From positions 1 to 45,317 of the forward strand of contig JAEELB010000261.1 of the NCBI GenBank assembly GCA_016288705.1: a stretch of DNA of 45,317 nt, given 5' to 3'. The DNA comes from Lachnospiraceae bacterium. GTDB lineage: Bacteria; Bacillota; Clostridia; Lachnospirales; Lachnospiraceae. This document shows positions 16,240 through 24,107 of this stretch, one piece after another (within the stretch, counting starts at the first letter, position 1; every line of letters begins with the position of its first letter). Made by a program: the position numbers and the translations under genes. The notes below the pieces were generated by a model. That model was not told the DNA's origin and did not search any database. It was given only the letters and a program-made list of their open reading frames with translations.

Positions 16240-16840
16240 AGTAATCGTTCCCTATTCCGCCTTGGATTTTGAATGCCGGAAAGTACTCCTCCGTTGACAA
16301 CTTCAACAAATCCCATTGGGAGAGGTCATTGTGGGAGTACTCCTTCCTATCATCGCCCCTCGTCAGGACGTCTCAGTAAGGAAGAGCGCAGCGAAGGCGG
16401 CCCGACCCGATATATTTGGCGAAATACGTGATTTTATCGGGTGGACGGCGGGTCAGAGCGACAGCTCGACCCGATAAATTTGACGAAATGTGCAGTTTTA
16501 TCGGGTGGACGGCGGGCCAGAGCAACGGCTCGACCCGATAAATTTGACGAAATTCGCGGTTTTATCGGGTGGAAGGCGGGCCAGAGCAACGGCTCGACCC
16601 GATAAATCTGACGAAATGCTCAGTTTTATCGGGTGGACAGCCGGCTCAGGCGGCGGCTCGACCCGATAGATTTGGCGAAATCAGCAATTTTATCGGTTGT
16701 GCCAAAAAATCGAGCAGGAATTCCCCGGCTCGATCCGGCAATGAGCCGGCGCTGCACCGGATGGAGTTTCACCACTAAGGTACTGTCCGAAAAACGGGAA
16801 TGGCCTAAATACCGGTGTCCGATTTAACGGGTGCATTTTT
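16240..16840. other. GC-rich, hairpin-dense segment splitting the RTTTACATAA array
   Basis: About 600 bases with no 10-mer copies and a higher GC content than the array on either side. Besides the five 64-bp hairpin units (16403-16698) it holds an ATCGAGC/GCTCGAT stem (16707-16734 region) and a CCGGC/GCCGG stem close after it. A ten-base palindrome GGAGTACTCC lies near 16334, with a related AAGTACTCC near 16280. Short open frames inside (plus strand) have no ribosome binding site and merely follow the repeats. It could be an inserted element or a structured RNA; I do not recognise a known class. Confidence 0.6.
16403..16698. repeat. Five tandem 64-bp units, each with a hairpin
   Basis: Units start at 16403, 16467, 16531, 16595 and 16659, exactly 64 bases apart. 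Each contains ACCCGATAAA ... TTTTATCGGGT, complementary arms around a ~17-base loop that begins TTTGRCGAAAT and then varies. The linkers (about 26 bases, GGACGGCGGGCCAGAGC type) are also conserved. Arms are preserved in units 1-4 while loop tips differ, suggesting selection on pairing. In unit 5 the right arm has diverged after TATCGG. Confidence 0.92.
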
Positions 16841-16841
16841 T

Positions 16842-17012
16842 GTTTACATAATATTATTTCTCGAAAGCAAAAAACACTAGAATCACTACATTTTGTCGGC
16901 ATTTGGAGAATTATAAGTCATTATTGATTTACATAACTATATTTTGCAAAAGCAACAGTGCTTTGTGGGCACATGTATTCCCTTCATTTGCCGACTACTA
17001 CGGTTAACATAA
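16842..17012 (+). repeat. Three further RTTTACATAA copies next to cobD
   Basis: GTTTACATAA at 16842, ATTTACATAA at 16927 and a variant GTTAACATAA at 17003, spaced 85 and 76 bases (eight and seven turns). They have the same orientation as the main array. The last one ends one base before the cobD stop codon, so the array runs up to that gene. Confidence 0.8.
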
Positions 17013-17013
17013 T

Positions 17014-17979
17014 CTACGATCTGCTGATAATGAACAGGCAGAGAGAAAAGATCAGATACAGGATGAAGGCCGTTTCCAGCATAAGTCCCCTTGATTGTTT
17101 GATGTCTTTATTTTCGGGGATTCTCAAAGAGTCTCCGACGAAGGGGCTCTCTATGATCACATCCCCATAGCGTGACGGTCCCATGAGCTTTATTCCAAGA
17201 GCGCCTGCGCATACACTTTCACACCGGCAGCTGTTTATCCTCTCCCCCTTCTTCCGATCTCTTCTGTAGATCTTTACGGCGCCTTTTATATCAAGCCCAG
17301 TAAATCCGGAAACCGCCACCATGACCAGTACCGCAAGTCTCACCGGCACGTAATATACAACATCATAAAATACAGCCCAGGTTTTCCCAAAGACTTGATA
17401 CCTCTCCCTGTCTCTCATGGCGATCCGGTCCAGGATAGAAAGCGTTTTAACCAGCCACCCGGCCGCCGGTCCCCCGACTGCCATCCAGAACAGCGGAGCA
17501 GCTGCGCCCAGGGCCGTATTTGCGGAGAGATAAGTTGCAGTTCCCGAGATGATACGCTTCCGGTCAAGCCCAAAGCATTCCTGTCCTGACATTGCTTCAA
17601 AAAGAGCTCTCGCATCCTCGGTATTGTCGTCCTTAAGGGCGCGGTAGATACTGATCCCTGCCCTGCCCGGTCTTCCCACGGACAGGATCCCCCAGAACAT
17701 GACGCTTTCCACCGCAATGAAAAGCCATCGGTTTACATAATATGTCACCAGGAGAACCGCCGCCACTATAAGCACCACCGATGCGATCAACGCCCCCATT
17801 GCCTGCAGGCCTCGGAGCGATTTCTTTTTTTCATCATCGTCGTCCTTATACAACCTGCTTTCAAGGACTGAAAGGAGTTTCCTGATCCATTTTTCCGGAA
17901 GATTCAGAAACTCCGGACTTCCGAACAGCAGGTCCAAAAGAAATCCGGCCGACAGCGCTCCCCAAAGATCATGATACAT
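17014..17979 (-). CDS. cobD: Adenosylcobinamide-phosphate synthase, divergent CobD/CbiB family
   Basis: CobD/CbiB is a membrane enzyme that attaches aminopropanol (phosphate) to adenosylcobyric acid in the late cobalamin pathway. The 321-aa product keeps the family layout. These are an N-terminal LLDLLFGSPEFLNLPEKWI, a central SANTALGAAAPLFWMAVGGP and LVKTLSILDRIAMRD, then FYDVVYYVPVRLAVLVM and GALGIKLMGPSRYGDV. A C-terminal hydrophobic segment closes it. Several usually strict residues differ (GSPEF for the common GDP), so it is a divergent member. ATG 17979 lacks a close ribosome binding site; GGGAGG lies about 15 bases away. It is isolated from any other cobalamin gene, has no recognisable B12 riboswitch upstream, and sits between repeat arrays. 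An in-gene copy of the 10-mer GTTTACATAA lies at 17731-17740. Confidence 0.78.
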   Translation of the reverse strand: MYHDLWGALSAGFLLDLLFGSPEFLNLPEKWIRKLLSVLESRLYKDDDDEKKKSLRGLQAMGALIASVVLIVAAVLLVTYYVNRWLFIAVESVMFWGILSVGRPGRAGISIYRALKDDNTEDARALFEAMSGQECFGLDRKRIISGTATYLSANTALGAAAPLFWMAVGGPAAGWLVKTLSILDRIAMRDRERYQVFGKTWAVFYDVVYYVPVRLAVLVMVAVSGFTGLDIKGAVKIYRRDRKKGERINSCRCESVCAGALGIKLMGPSRYGDVIIESPFVGDSLRIPENKDIKQSRGLMLETAFILYLIFSLCLFIISRS

Positions 17980-18175
17980 TACTTAAATCAATGCCTCCCA
18001 AATGATGACTCATTCACAAATCCTTCAGTTCCACTAAATCTGACTCACGATAGTCTGTTTCATTATAGCAGACACTCGCGTTTAAGGGAAATATGCCGCG
18101 GGATCATAGATCTCCGAATCACTTCCCTGGCAAAACAGGACCGGGACGGCCTTTCCGCGCAGGTCCTGCCGATTC

Positions 18176-18193
18176 GGGACGATAAATCGTCCC
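18176..18193. other. 18-bp perfect palindrome upstream of cobD
   Basis: GGGACGAT-AA-ATCGTCCC is a perfect inverted repeat with a two-base centre, about 200 bases before cobD. It fits an operator for a dimeric regulator or a small hairpin. It is not followed by a T-run on either strand. Confidence 0.5.
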
Positions 18194-18258
18194 GGCATAC
18201 GGAAGAGTTCCATATTGAACCGGGCTGCGCAAAAACTCGCCCTCGCCTCGCTGTTTTC

Positions 18259-18392
18259 GTCGAAAAATGCCGCAAGCGCATATCAGCGACGACCGCTTAT
18301 TTTTTTTCGCCGAAAAATGCCGCAAGCGCATATCAGCGACGACCGCTTATTTTTTTTCGCCGAAAAATGCCGCAAACGCATATCAGCGGCGA
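18259..18392. repeat. Three tandem 50-bp structured repeats
   Basis: Copies start at 18261, 18311 and 18361, exactly 50 bases apart; the first two are nearly identical over the full unit. The conserved core is CGAAAAATGCCGCAAGCGCA then TATCAGCGRCGA. It can fold as an outer TCGCCG/CGGCGA stem with an inner ATG-c-CGC/GCGCAT stem. The first two units end with an eight-T run before the next copy. A fourth copy lies 200+ bases away (18600). Confidence 0.9.
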
Positions 18393-18427
18393 AATTGAAC
18401 AAGGTCTGATGCTACCACTGTCGGGAT

Positions 18428-18510
18428 ATTTCGTCGAAATCGAGTCATTCAAGGGTAAATCGACGAACTTATCGTCGATTTATCCCTAAAATGCGTATTT
18501 TCGACGAAAA
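18428..18510. repeat. Long nested inverted repeat
   Basis: Outer arms ATTTCGTCGAAAT (18428-18440) and ATTTTCGACGAAA (18497-18509) enclose inner arms AGGGTAAATCGACGA (18452-18466) and TCGTCGATTTATCCCT (18472-18487). The inner pair forms a 15-bp stem with one bulged base and a 5-base loop. The TTCGWCGAA motif in the arms also occurs beside the 50-bp repeat copies (near 18256 and 18595), tying these elements together. Confidence 0.75.
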
Positions 18511-18520
18511 AGCAGAGAGC

Positions 18521-18547
18521 CCTCGGCCTGCGGCCGAGGTATTTTTC
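18521..18547 (+). terminator. Orphan intrinsic terminator-like hairpin
   Basis: CCTCGGCC-TGC-GGCCGAGG, a perfect 8-bp GC stem with a 3-base loop, is followed by TATTTTT on the plus strand. No gene lies upstream on that strand back to cobD (opposite strand). It may therefore end a non-coding transcript covering the 50-bp repeats and the nested inverted repeat. Confidence 0.55.
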
Positions 18548-18597
18548 GCCGCCTAATTTGGCTGGAAGGCAATAACGACGAAAAAAAAATTCACTTC

Positions 18598-18633
18598 GTC
18601 GAAAAATGCCGCAAGCGCATATCAGCGGCGAAA
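18598..18633. repeat. Detached fourth copy of the 50-bp repeat core
   Basis: The core from 18600 to 18631 matches the third tandem copy almost base for base (CGAAAAATGCCGCAAGCGCA, then TATCAGCGGCGA). It is preceded by a CGACGAA/TTCGTCG hairpin (about 18575-18600). Confidence 0.85.
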
Positions 18634-18690
18634 TGAAACTGTTAATTCCTAAAATTGGTGTAAATTGCCTTAGGCACGATATATCAGTTG

Positions 18691-18730
18691 TTGACATTTC
18701 GCTCCGGCATGGGAGCGGGAGCGAAGTCAA
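18691..18730. other. Imperfect 13-bp hairpin
   Basis: TTGACATTTCGCTCC (18691-18705) pairs with GGAGCGAAGTCAA (18718-18730), with a two-base bulge and a 12-base loop. A TTGACA hexamer lies in the left arm, but no -10 element follows at the right distance. It lies between the 50-bp and 32-bp repeat families; no gene is seen from 17980 to 19306. Confidence 0.5.
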
Positions 18731-18933
18731 GGGGCATACTTGCGGGTGGAGATTATCGCATGGATCGGCAGGTAGGAGCAAAAGCAATGAAGCCGACAGA
18801 TCGTGAAGGAACGCGGAAGCAAATAAAGCCGACAAGGGAGCAGGTATAGTGATGCAGATTTCCATAGGCAGTCAATATATGCTACAATGAGCCGAAAGAT
18901 ATCACCATGAACAATTTGGTCCGGATCCGGAGG

Positions 18934-19290
18934 GATACTGCGGGCCTTCGCTCGGGATCGAGACGTGTACGATGGTCCTCCGCTCATGACCGGGGCGTGT
19001 ACGACCGACCTCCGTTCAGGCATAGGAAGGGATACGGCAGAACTCCGTTCAGGCACAGAACGGATACGACCGACCTCCGTTCAGGACCGAGACGTGTACG
19101 ATGGTCCCCCGCTCAGGACCGGGGCGTGTACGACCGGCCTCCGCTCAGGACCGGGGCGTGTACGACGGGCCTCCGATCAGGCGCCGGAAGAAATACGGCG
19201 TATCCCCGATCAGGCATGAAAAGAGATACGGCGTCCGCAGGCCCGGGCCATAAAGGTACGATGACCGGACCATGGTCGATCGACCGGAAA
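18934..19290. repeat. About eleven degenerate 32-bp tandem units
   Basis: Consecutive units of 31-33 bases follow the pattern G(A)TACGRYSGRC then CTCCGYTCAGGACCGGGGCG. The middle units (about 19064-19165) are nearly identical; the outer ones decay. Because 32 is not a multiple of three, the repeat reads through all plus frames without stops. An apparent 128-codon frame from ATG 18907 lacks a ribosome binding site and has an improbable Arg-rich product. The array ends about 17 bases before the start of the CNNM gene and may form part of its leader. Confidence 0.85.
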
Positions 19291-19306
19291 TGAGAAAGAA
19301 AACATC

Positions 19307-20596
19307 ATGAACACTCAGACCATAATACTTGAAGGAGGCATTCTCCTGGCGCTTATCATGCTTTCGGGCTTTTTTTCGTCAGCCGAATCCGCCTTCACCA
19401 CCGCAAATAAAGTGAAGCTCAGGACCATGGCGGAGGACGGCGACAAAGCTGCGGCCAGGGTTCTTCGGATCCTCACCCACTACAGAAAAATGCTGGGGAC
19501 CATCCTTGTGGGCAATAATATCGTGAACCTCTCCGCCACCGCTCTCTCCGCCACCCTGGCCATGGAGCTCTTCGGAAATGCGGGAGTGTCCATAGCCACA
19601 GCCATCCTCACCTTCATCATAATCATCTTCGGCGAGATAGTGCCGAAAAACCGCGGCACCTCCTCCAGTGAAAAGCTGGCTCTTTCATACGGCAAAGCCA
19701 TAGAATTTCTCATGGTAGTCCTGTCGCCTCTTGTATTCGCCGTGAACTTCATCGCAAGAGGCATAATGAAAGCCATGAACATCCCGTACGACAAGGGCAG
19801 CGACGTGATAACCGAAGACGAACTCAGGACGTACGTGGATGTTGGGCACGAGGGCGGCGCCATAGAGGAAGGCGAGAGAAAGATGATCAATAACGTCTTT
19901 GACTTCTCCGACGCCGTGGCCAAGGATATCATGATCCCCAGGATCGACATGACGACCGTTTCCTCCGATTCGGGCTACGAGGAAGTGATGGAGGTCTTCA
20001 GGGAAAACATGTTTACCCGCCTCCCTGTTTATGAGGAGGACAACCCGGACAACATGATAGGCATCGTGAACATAAAGGATTTCATCTACGTGGAGAAAAG
20101 CGACCGTTTCTCCATCCGCAGCATCATGAGACCCGCTTATTACACTTATGAATACAAAAAGACCTCGGATCTCATGCGCGAGCTCAGGCGCAGGACCGAG
20201 AGCGTTGCCTTCGTCCAGTCGGAGTACGGCGGGACCGTGGGAATGATCACCATGGAAGATCTGGTCGAAGAGATCGTCGGCGACATCAGGGACGAATACG
20301 ATGAGGACGAAAACGATCTGATCCAGCAGATCAACGAAAATAAATACGCGGTACAGGGAAACATGAAGCTTGACGACGTAAATGATAACCTGGGCACGGA
20401 CTTCGATTCGGAAGACTACGATTCGGTAGGCGGGCTCATGATAGAAAAGCTGGAAAGGATACCCAGAGACCGGGAAAAGATAACCCTGGACGACGGGACC
20501 ATCCTCGAGGCACAGGGAGTAAAGCAGAACCGTATCCAGATAGTCCTTATCACACTGCCCGAAAAGGAAAGCGCCCCTCCGGCCTCAGACAAATAA
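19307..20596 (+). CDS. CNNM/CorC-family membrane protein with CBS pair (hemolysin C-like)
   Basis: The 429-aa protein has the standard order. An N-terminal DUF21/CNNM membrane domain (1-180) begins LALIMLSGFFSSAESAFTTA and includes GNNIVNLSATALSATLAM and FGEIVPKN. A CBS pair follows (about 200-330: VAKDIMIPRIDMTTVSSD, FTRLPVYEEDNPDNMIGIV, EYGGTVGMITMEDLVEEIVG). Then comes a CorC/HlyC domain (about 345-420, with DSVGGLMIEKLERIPRD). Proteins of this family move or sense divalent cations, chiefly Mg2+; the old name hemolysin is misleading. The start has only a weak AGAAAGAAA upstream. The gene follows the 32-bp repeat array directly and converges on the sensor kinase with an 8-base gap. No M-box riboswitch was recognised. 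Confidence 0.9.
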   Translation: MNTQTIILEGGILLALIMLSGFFSSAESAFTTANKVKLRTMAEDGDKAAARVLRILTHYRKMLGTILVGNNIVNLSATALSATLAMELFGNAGVSIATAILTFIIIIFGEIVPKNRGTSSSEKLALSYGKAIEFLMVVLSPLVFAVNFIARGIMKAMNIPYDKGSDVITEDELRTYVDVGHEGGAIEEGERKMINNVFDFSDAVAKDIMIPRIDMTTVSSDSGYEEVMEVFRENMFTRLPVYEEDNPDNMIGIVNIKDFIYVEKSDRFSIRSIMRPAYYTYEYKKTSDLMRELRRRTESVAFVQSEYGGTVGMITMEDLVEEIVGDIRDEYDEDENDLIQQINENKYAVQGNMKLDDVNDNLGTDFDSEDYDSVGGLMIEKLERIPRDREKITLDDGTILEAQGVKQNRIQIVLITLPEKESAPPASDK

Positions 20597-20604
20597 AGAC
20601 CTCC

Positions 20605-23600
20605 TCACAGGCTGATCTTTCCCATCAGTTCCTCACAGGCTTCAGAATCCACGCTGTCGATGGCGTGTATGAGTTTCCCCATATCTTCCTTTATGCTGTC
20701 GGGCCAGGAATACTTTTTCAGTATTTCGCCCGCTTCCTCCATGGCGTCCATATCAAGGTTCTCACAGGCTTCATTCAGTTTCTCAAACTGTTCCTTCAGG
20801 ACCTCTCCCGTAATCGGAGGCTTTTCTTCGTCTGATGTGTCGTCCCCGTAGAATCCGGAGAGGTCGTTCAGGAGAGCCCCGAAACGGTCCATGGCGGCCC
20901 CGAGTCTTTCCCCGATCCGTACCGTGTCTCCGGCGTTTCCGGCTTTTTCCAGTTCCTCAGCCATGTCCCCGAGTTCATACGCCCCTATCTGCCTGGAACT
21001 GCTCTTAAGGGCGTGGACTTTTATAGTGAAGTCCTTGATATCGCCGTCTTCGTAAGCCTTCAGAATGGAAGAGCGCTTTTCCTCCCCGGACCTGTAGTAC
21101 TCCTCCACTATCTTCAGATACAGGGACGACGACCCCATGGCCTTGATGGCGGAATTGCTGTCGAGTCCGGAGTAATCCAGCACCGGGGACTCGACCTCCT
21201 GTGTAAATGAGGTGTCATCCACGCTTCCCTTGATGATCTTTTCCGGGGGAAGCCATTTTTTAAGCTTCGTGACTATCTCCCTGATCTCGACGGGCTTTGC
21301 CACAAAATCGTTCATCCCCGCCTCAAGGAAGGTCTGTCTTGCGCTTTCCATCACATTGGCTGACAGGGCGATGATCACCAGATCCTTTTTGTCCGGAAGG
21401 AGTTCCCTTATTATCTTCGTGGTATCCACTCCGTCCAGTCCGGGCATCATATGATCCATGAACACGATATCGTAATGCTCCGCGCTCACCTTTTCTATTG
21501 CCGCCTGCCCGCTCAGCACGCAGTCTATCTGCAGATGGATGGGGGCCAGAAGCCCCTCCGTCACGATGTTGTTGATCTCATTGTCATCCACCACAAGTAT
21601 CTTCGCATCGGGGGCGGTGAATCCGATGCTGAATACATCCTCGCCCTCTTCCCTTCTGCCCGTCTCCGAATTGTCGTTCAGGGCCCTCACTATCCCGAGG
21701 GTGGAAACGGGTCTCCTCATGGTGCGAAGGTTCACGGGTTCAGGCTTAAAATCCGAGTTGTAATCCACGAGTATGGATCCGCAGACCTCCGGGTGCAGTT
21801 TTAAAAACACCTTCATTGTCTCGTTATAACGGCCGTACTCGGTGAAAAGGTAATCCTTCCTGTCAGAAGGTGAATAATCATCAAAGCTTTCGATAGTCAC
21901 CATCTCGACCTTCAGTTTCTTCATCTCTTCCTTGTAGCATGCGAGCCTGCTCTCCCCGTTGTCGAAGATCACGGCCCGCTTTTTGTCCGCATTTGTCACC
22001 ACCAGGTCGCTCTCCTTTTTGATCACCTCCTGGGGAATGGTGAACCAGAAATCCGAACCCACGCCGTAAATACTGTCAAATCCGATATCTCCGCCCATGG
22101 CCTTTACAAGTCTTTGGGAAATGGCAAGCCCCAGTCCGGTGCCCTCCACCGTGCGGTTCCTCCTGGAATCCACCTGGGTAAAGCTGGAGAACAGTTTTTC
22201 TTTGTCCTCCGGCTTTATGCCTCTGCCCGTATCCTTGATATGGTAAGTAAGTATGACCTTGTCGTTTCCGATATCCTCGCAGCTCAGACTCACGTTCACG
22301 CTTCCCTCATCGGTAAATTTGATGGCGTTGTTGGCGAGATTGATGAGCACCTGTCTGATGCGCATGGCGTCTCCGTACAGTGCGTGGGGAGTGTTCGCAT
22401 CACAGGTGACGAACAGTTCTATGTCCTTATTTCCCACCCTTGTGGAAAGGATATTGGAAAGATCGTTCAGTTCGCTTACGGGTTCATAGGTTTCGGGGAT
22501 TATCTCCATTTTTCCGGACTCGATCTTGGAATAATCCAGGATGTCATTGATTATGTTCAGCAGATTTCTCCCCGACTTCTGGATCTGTATCAATGCATCG
22601 GAAGCGGCTGCGGGGAGCTCCTCCCTCAGCGCTATCTCCGCCAGCCCTATGACGGCGTTCATGGGAGTTCGTATCTCATGGGACATATTTGCAAGGAAAT
22701 CCGTCTTCATGCGGGCCGCATGCTGGAGCTCTATATTTGCGTCTTCCATCTGCTGACGGCTTTCCGCAAGATCCGCCATAGTGGTCCTCAGATGATCGAC
22801 CATGGCGTTCAGTTCCAGCGACATGTCTCCGATCTCATCATTCCTCATGGGAACGGATCTGTGATCCAGGCCCCCTTCGGCAATGATATCCATATCCTTC
22901 TTAAGAAGCTCCATGGGCTGGCTGATGGAATCGGTCACCATGTTGGCCGCTATGCTCACTATGAAAACGATCAGGGAGGCGCCCAGAGCGAGCAGAAGGA
23001 TCGAATAGGAAATGGTCCGGTCCATGTCGCTCACATTCCGGAGGACGACAGCCTTGGGGACGTAAACGCACAGCGTCCAGCCCACCCGCTCGATAGGAGC
23101 GTACACATAGAAAGCGTCGTCCTTTTCCAGAAGTCCTTTTGAGCCCCCGGTCACAAGGGCGATCTCTTCTTCGGTCAGATAATCGCTTATATCCTTTGTG
23201 TTTCTGTCGGAGTACGGGGATATGATCTTTCCGTCGGAACCGATGGCGAAGGACAGGCCCTCCTCCCCAATGTCTATGGAGATCAGATTGTCATACAGAG
23301 CGTTTATTTCAAAATCCGCCGCTTCCACGCCCTGCACCACACCATTCTGATCGCGATAGGGAGAGGCGATGGTGATGGCGAGTCCCCGCCCCTGGGAATC
23401 ATTATATACTCCGGTGAAAAACGGGCCGTCCTCATTGAGTCCCCTTTGGTACCATTCGGATTCGCCGTAATCGTAAACAAAATAATCATCCTCGGGAACC
23501 GCGGAAAGGCGGGAATATCTGTCGTAGGAGGCCATGAACCCGCTTTTGGCCCCAAGATATATGGTTGAGATCAGTTTCTGGTTCTCAAGGGCTATGGGAG

Positions 23601-24051
23601 CCCAGATATCGTCGATGTGACTGAAAAAGTACATGTCCTCTTCAGCCGCCCCGGCGGGCCTGTTGTTCACGAGATAATCTCTCGACCTGATACCGCCGGT
23701 GAGCGCGTAGGCACCTTCGGGAGTGGAATAAAGAGGCGGGGGCAGATAATGACCGGTTTTGACCAGTTCATCCCTTTTCTGATACATTTCGGAAATATGT
23801 TCCGAAACGAGTTTGATATAATTCTCGTAATGCTCGAGTTCCAGATCGGTCATGGAAGCCTTCTGATCCACCAGATCGGTGATATTATCCTCAAGGCTTT
23901 CAGTTAGGACTCTCTCGGTCTCGTTCTTTATAATGCGCATGCATACGGCGCTTATCACGCTTGCAGCAACGATAGCGATCACGGCAGGGATCAGAAACCC
24001 GGAGCGGATCCTTCTGCGTATGGGTATTCGTTTTTTCTGCTTTTCCGCCAT
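20605..24051 (-). CDS. Hybrid sensor histidine kinase with receiver and Hpt domains
   Basis: A 1148-aa membrane sensor. Domains in order: first membrane segment (about 19-40); large extracellular dCache-like sensor (40-340); second membrane segment (350-370); HAMP (370-425). Then HisKA with FLANMSHEIRTPMNAVIG (His ~458) and an HATPase (LINLANNAIKF, DTGRGI, GTGLGLAISQRL). A degenerate receiver-like segment (690-795) has VIFDNG and ILVDYN but no full acidic set. A true receiver follows (815-935, ILVVDDNEINN, IVFMDHMMPGLDG, Asp ~866), then Hpt (KVHALKSSSRQIG, His ~1013). It should relay phosphate His-Asp-His to a separate response regulator not present here. ATG 24051 is two codons inside the longest frame (GTG 24057); GGGGGTG precedes it. 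It follows the SseB-domain gene by 81 bases. Confidence 0.92.
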   Translation of the reverse strand: MAEKQKKRIPIRRRIRSGFLIPAVIAIVAASVISAVCMRIIKNETERVLTESLEDNITDLVDQKASMTDLELEHYENYIKLVSEHISEMYQKRDELVKTGHYLPPPLYSTPEGAYALTGGIRSRDYLVNNRPAGAAEEDMYFFSHIDDIWAPIALENQKLISTIYLGAKSGFMASYDRYSRLSAVPEDDYFVYDYGESEWYQRGLNEDGPFFTGVYNDSQGRGLAITIASPYRDQNGVVQGVEAADFEINALYDNLISIDIGEEGLSFAIGSDGKIISPYSDRNTKDISDYLTEEEIALVTGGSKGLLEKDDAFYVYAPIERVGWTLCVYVPKAVVLRNVSDMDRTISYSILLLALGASLIVFIVSIAANMVTDSISQPMELLKKDMDIIAEGGLDHRSVPMRNDEIGDMSLELNAMVDHLRTTMADLAESRQQMEDANIELQHAARMKTDFLANMSHEIRTPMNAVIGLAEIALREELPAAASDALIQIQKSGRNLLNIINDILDYSKIESGKMEIIPETYEPVSELNDLSNILSTRVGNKDIELFVTCDANTPHALYGDAMRIRQVLINLANNAIKFTDEGSVNVSLSCEDIGNDKVILTYHIKDTGRGIKPEDKEKLFSSFTQVDSRRNRTVEGTGLGLAISQRLVKAMGGDIGFDSIYGVGSDFWFTIPQEVIKKESDLVVTNADKKRAVIFDNGESRLACYKEEMKKLKVEMVTIESFDDYSPSDRKDYLFTEYGRYNETMKVFLKLHPEVCGSILVDYNSDFKPEPVNLRTMRRPVSTLGIVRALNDNSETGRREEGEDVFSIGFTAPDAKILVVDDNEINNIVTEGLLAPIHLQIDCVLSGQAAIEKVSAEHYDIVFMDHMMPGLDGVDTTKIIRELLPDKKDLVIIALSANVMESARQTFLEAGMNDFVAKPVEIREIVTKLKKWLPPEKIIKGSVDDTSFTQEVESPVLDYSGLDSNSAIKAMGSSSLYLKIVEEYYRSGEEKRSSILKAYEDGDIKDFTIKVHALKSSSRQIGAYELGDMAEELEKAGNAGDTVRIGERLGAAMDRFGALLNDLSGFYGDDTSDEEKPPITGEVLKEQFEKLNEACENLDMDAMEEAGEILKKYSWPDSIKEDMGKLIHAIDSVDSEACEELMGKISL

Positions 24052-24107
24052 TTTCACCCCCCCGATGCACAGCCTGTTTCAGAGTTACGGCTTATGTCTG
24101 CGATACA

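Noticed and set aside
16569..16827. Short plus-strand frames within the hairpin block
   Set aside because: They track the 64-bp repeats, lack ribosome sites and have no plausible protein features.
17980..18300. Cobalamin riboswitch for cobD
   Set aside because: I looked for the B12 box and conserved core upstream of the start and found only an 18-bp palindrome and scattered stems.
18907..19293. 128-codon plus-strand open frame over the 32-bp repeats
   Set aside because: No ribosome binding site; the repeat has no stops in several frames, so openness is not evidence. The product is an Arg-rich reading of an out-of-frame repeat.
18640..19306. M-box Mg2+ riboswitch for the CNNM gene
   Set aside because: No recognisable M-box core; the space is filled by the 32-bp repeats and one hairpin.
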